Source of the DNA: an uncultured Truepera sp.
Lineage (GTDB): Bacteria > Deinococcota > Deinococci > Deinococcales > Trueperaceae
Assembly: GCA_902806425.1 (NCBI GenBank)
Contig: CADCWP010000316.1
Location: 1-48,311, forward strand
Reading direction: 5' to 3'
Length of the DNA: 48,311 bases
Shown: positions 46,454 to 48,311 of the stretch, in pieces
Layout: each line of letters starts with the position of its first letter
Position numbering within the stretch: the first letter of the stretch is position 1
Notes under the pieces: model-generated
What the model was told of the DNA's origin: nothing
What the model saw: the letters and a program-made list of their open reading frames with translations, nothing else
Database searches by the model: none
Translations under genes and position numbers: made by a program

Positions 46454-46528
46454 CTTCACCTACGGTTCTGGGAACGCGCTCACACGGTCTCATCGCCTCA
46501 GAGCTTACCCTTTAGCGTGGAGGTTTCG

Positions 46529-47152
46529 ATGACCCTACATCCGACGGCGCGTCGTCTCATCTTGCTGGGCACGCCCCTGCTGCTGGCGCTTCTAATGCTC
46601 TACCACTCCTATGGTGGCGTGAGTTCGCGCACCACGCCGCTGCCCTTTATGGCTCTGCATCTGCTGCTGCTGCCGCTGTTTATGCTCCTCGCTTGGGGTG
46701 TCTGGCTGCTGCTAGGCGGGGTGCGCGGGACGGCTGCGTGGGTCTCGAGGCTGAGTCTGGGGCTGTTCGTGCCCCTCTACTCGGCTTACGACGCGGTCTT
46801 CGGCCTAGCGAGAAGCATGATGTACGACTACGCCGTTCGCTACGCCGAAACGCCCGAGCAGGGTGCGGCGATTGCGCAGGCGGCGGGATCGTTCTGGCGT
46901 TACCCGGCGGCGGATATGGTGCGCTACGGTGGCGCGGCCTGTTGGTGTTTGGGACTTTTAGCGGCGGTGTGGGCACTCGCCCGTGCGGGCCGTCCTCGGT
47001 GGCCGCTCTTTTTTCTGACGCTCTCGGCCGTCGCGCTGCTGTTCGACCATCCGGCCCCACCCGGCACGGTGGCCTTCGGGGCGTTTTTCTTGGCGGCGTG
47101 GGGGTTGGAGGGGAGGGCTTCAGAAAGGGCTTTAGTAAGCACCTCTGGGTAG
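46529..47152 (+). CDS. hypothetical multi-pass membrane protein
   Basis: The 207-residue protein has about six hydrophobic helices, starting ILLGTPLLLALLMLYHSYGG and FMALHLLLLPLFMLLAWGVWLLL. A polar loop (MMYDYAVRYAETPEQGAAIAQAAGSFW) lies in the middle. I recognise no family. GTGGAGGTTT precedes ATG 46529, which decides against the in-frame GTG at 46517. The short gap to the next gene suggests co-transcription, although that gene has a possible TAAAGT box. Confidence 0.78.
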   Translation: MTLHPTARRLILLGTPLLLALLMLYHSYGGVSSRTTPLPFMALHLLLLPLFMLLAWGVWLLLGGVRGTAAWVSRLSLGLFVPLYSAYDAVFGLARSMMYDYAVRYAETPEQGAAIAQAAGSFWRYPAADMVRYGGAACWCLGLLAAVWALARAGRPRWPLFFLTLSAVALLFDHPAPPGTVAFGAFFLAAWGLEGRASERALVSTSG

Positions 47153-47168
47153 GGTAAAGTGCCGGATA

Positions 47169-48059
47169 GTGATTCGCTCCATCGCCCCCGACGAACTCGA
47201 GTGGTTTTTGGCCTCGTCCTATGATTTTCTCGGTCACAGCGACCCGCGCGCCTTCGCGCGGCGGAGTATGCGAGCTGTTCACGACCCGTTAGCCGAAGCC
47301 GACCGCTGCTTTATCCTCTTTGCCGAAGGGGACGTGCCGCTCGCCGGTGCCTACGTGCTCGCGCCGGAACCCGAAGACGATGACCAAAACTTGTATCTGA
47401 GCAACCTCTGGTTCAAGGGTGCCGCCACCGACCTCAGCAAACTGCTGAGTCACCTGCTGCACAAGTTCGACCACGAGGCGGTGCACTGCCCGCTCTACAA
47501 CGTGTCTCCCGGTCGCCTCGAGGCGCTGGCCCCGGCTCTCTTAGGGCTCGGTTTCGAGGGACGGCAGGCGGTCGACCTCGAGTTCAGCCTCTCCGACCTG
47601 CCGCCTCTCGGGCTCCCGCTTGTTCTAGAAGCGTGGAGTGAGGAGAACGACGCACTGTTTCAGGGGGTCTTCGAGCAGGGCGAAGGCTACAGGCCGTCCG
47701 AGGCGTTCTGGGCTTGGCTCAAGCGGTGGCGCGGGCCGTTTCATCCGAACCTGTGGTTCGTGGCCTCGGAAGCGCTCGATCAGGAGCCGGTCGGTTACGC
47801 GTTCTACGGACCCCTGCAAGAAGGTATCGACGGGGTGTACTACCTGACGGCGGCGGGGGTGCTCGCCGAGCACCGCGACTCCAGTGAGATGCTCCGGCGA
47901 CTTTTAATCTCGAGTATGCAAGAGCTCGCCGCCATAAGCCCCTTTGCCCGCATCCAGACCCTCGTCACCCAGCGCGACCCTAAACTCGTCGACATCTTGG
48001 AATCGTTGGGGTTCGAGCGCAGGGGCAAGTATCCGGTATTCGTCAAACAGCCGCGGTAG
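47169..48059 (+). CDS. GNAT-like (possibly double-domain) acetyltransferase family protein
   Basis: The 296-residue protein looks like two GNAT-type halves: residues 1-140 (FILFAEGDVPLAGAYVLAP, then a helix and GRLEALAPALLGLGFEG) and 150-296 (LWFVASEALDQEPVGYAFYG, GVYYLTAAGVLAEHRDSSEMLRRLLI, IQTLVTQRDPKLVDILESLGFERRGKYPVFVK). The second half has the usual GNAT strand-helix order; the acetyl-CoA loop is poorly conserved (LAEHRDSSEM). Function is unknown. Start is GTG 47169. Confidence 0.68.
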   Translation: MIRSIAPDELEWFLASSYDFLGHSDPRAFARRSMRAVHDPLAEADRCFILFAEGDVPLAGAYVLAPEPEDDDQNLYLSNLWFKGAATDLSKLLSHLLHKFDHEAVHCPLYNVSPGRLEALAPALLGLGFEGRQAVDLEFSLSDLPPLGLPLVLEAWSEENDALFQGVFEQGEGYRPSEAFWAWLKRWRGPFHPNLWFVASEALDQEPVGYAFYGPLQEGIDGVYYLTAAGVLAEHRDSSEMLRRLLISSMQELAAISPFARIQTLVTQRDPKLVDILESLGFERRGKYPVFVKQPR

Positions 48060-48311
48060 AGGGTGCGCGGGACGATTTACGCAAAGGTCTCGTAACAACG
48101 GTGACGACGCTTATTCATCAGCGGGTGGGGGCGGCGAGGCGAGAATCCTACAGTCATCTGTAAAGTCTTATCGGGTTGGATAGTGCTGAGAGATGCCCAG
48201 TTTCTTCGTGGTCACTGTCTTTTACTGGCCGACCCCGCAGTTGCCGACCTCAACGAGCTTGGCGGAAGCACAGCGCCGGTAGGTTCTCAAATATAGTCGT
48301 CGCTGGTAACG
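48060..48311. other. end-of-window region, no gene supported
   Basis: These 252 bases follow the GNAT-like gene. A 37-codon frame from GTG 48183 to TAG 48296 (start LRDAQFLRGHCLLLADPAV) looks mildly coding-like but is too short to call. CTGAGA at 48186-48191 recalls part of a thiamine riboswitch but the other conserved parts are missing. Confidence 0.3.

Noticed and set aside
48183-48215. CTGAGA near the window end as part of a thiamine riboswitch
   Set aside because: The conserved ACCTGA and GGATAATGCCAG-type parts do not follow, and no thiamine gene is present.

Overview
The window looks like chromosomal DNA from a member of the Deinococcota, probably near Truepera. The evidence is a lysine pathway of the Thermus type that uses the LysW carrier protein, a DUF1999 acetyltransferase-like gene typical of Deinococcus-Thermus, high GC with many GTG/TTG starts, and several genes whose start codon lies only 5-6 bases after a TATAAT-like -10 box (leaderless promoters, common in this phylum). 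No rRNA, tRNA or CRISPR was seen. Species assignment is inference.

Layout. 0.1-6.5 kb: a gamma-glutamylcyclotransferase-like gene, then a strong sigma-A promoter and the tightly packed hcs-lysT-lysU-lysW-lysX operon, an AT-richer pocket (ribbon-helix-helix protein, Nudix protein), and lysY. 6.5-15.1 kb: an accessory block with four tandem DinB/YfiT-like genes (one frameshifted), an AlkZ/YcaQ-like glycosylase, a TetR repressor with its own palindromic operators controlling an SRPBCC protein and an NAD-dependent epimerase, and a three-gene GMC oxidoreductase operon. 15.4-21.6 kb: the rest of the lysine pathway (lysZ, lysJ, lysK) mixed with a Nudix-like protein, a nucleotidyltransferase, DUF4404, MarC and an acyltransferase. 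Together hcs, lysT, lysU, lysW, lysX, lysY, lysZ, lysJ and lysK cover nearly the whole alpha-aminoadipate route; homoisocitrate dehydrogenase and the aminotransferase that makes aminoadipate are not in the window.

21.6-24.8 kb (minus strand) holds a metallophosphoesterase and the most unusual item: a three-gene overlapping operon encoding a lipoprotein with an Ig-like and a cohesin-like domain, a small exported protein, and an exported protein with a matrixin-like fold that has lost its zinc histidines, a two-repeat dockerin and a Gly/Ser tail. This could be a miniature cohesin-dockerin surface system.

24.8-33.9 kb is mainly housekeeping: HD hydrolase, secreted GH13 amylase, mnmE, a stalk-domain secreted protein, hemL, an atypical Gre factor, PAP2 phosphatase, truA and nfi. 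33.9-35.7 kb is a decayed toxin-antitoxin-like locus: a PIN-domain gene with an in-frame stop and its partner split by an 870-bp IS982-like element with a 4-bp target duplication. Removing the element and one duplication restores a 160-residue frame.

35.7-48.3 kb: moaC (leaderless), DUF1999, DUF503, Asp23 plus FakA-like, a secreted unknown, pyrF, DUF3817, a methyltransferase, secA with a clear terminator, rsmD with an altered motif IV, a membrane protein and a GNAT-like protein.
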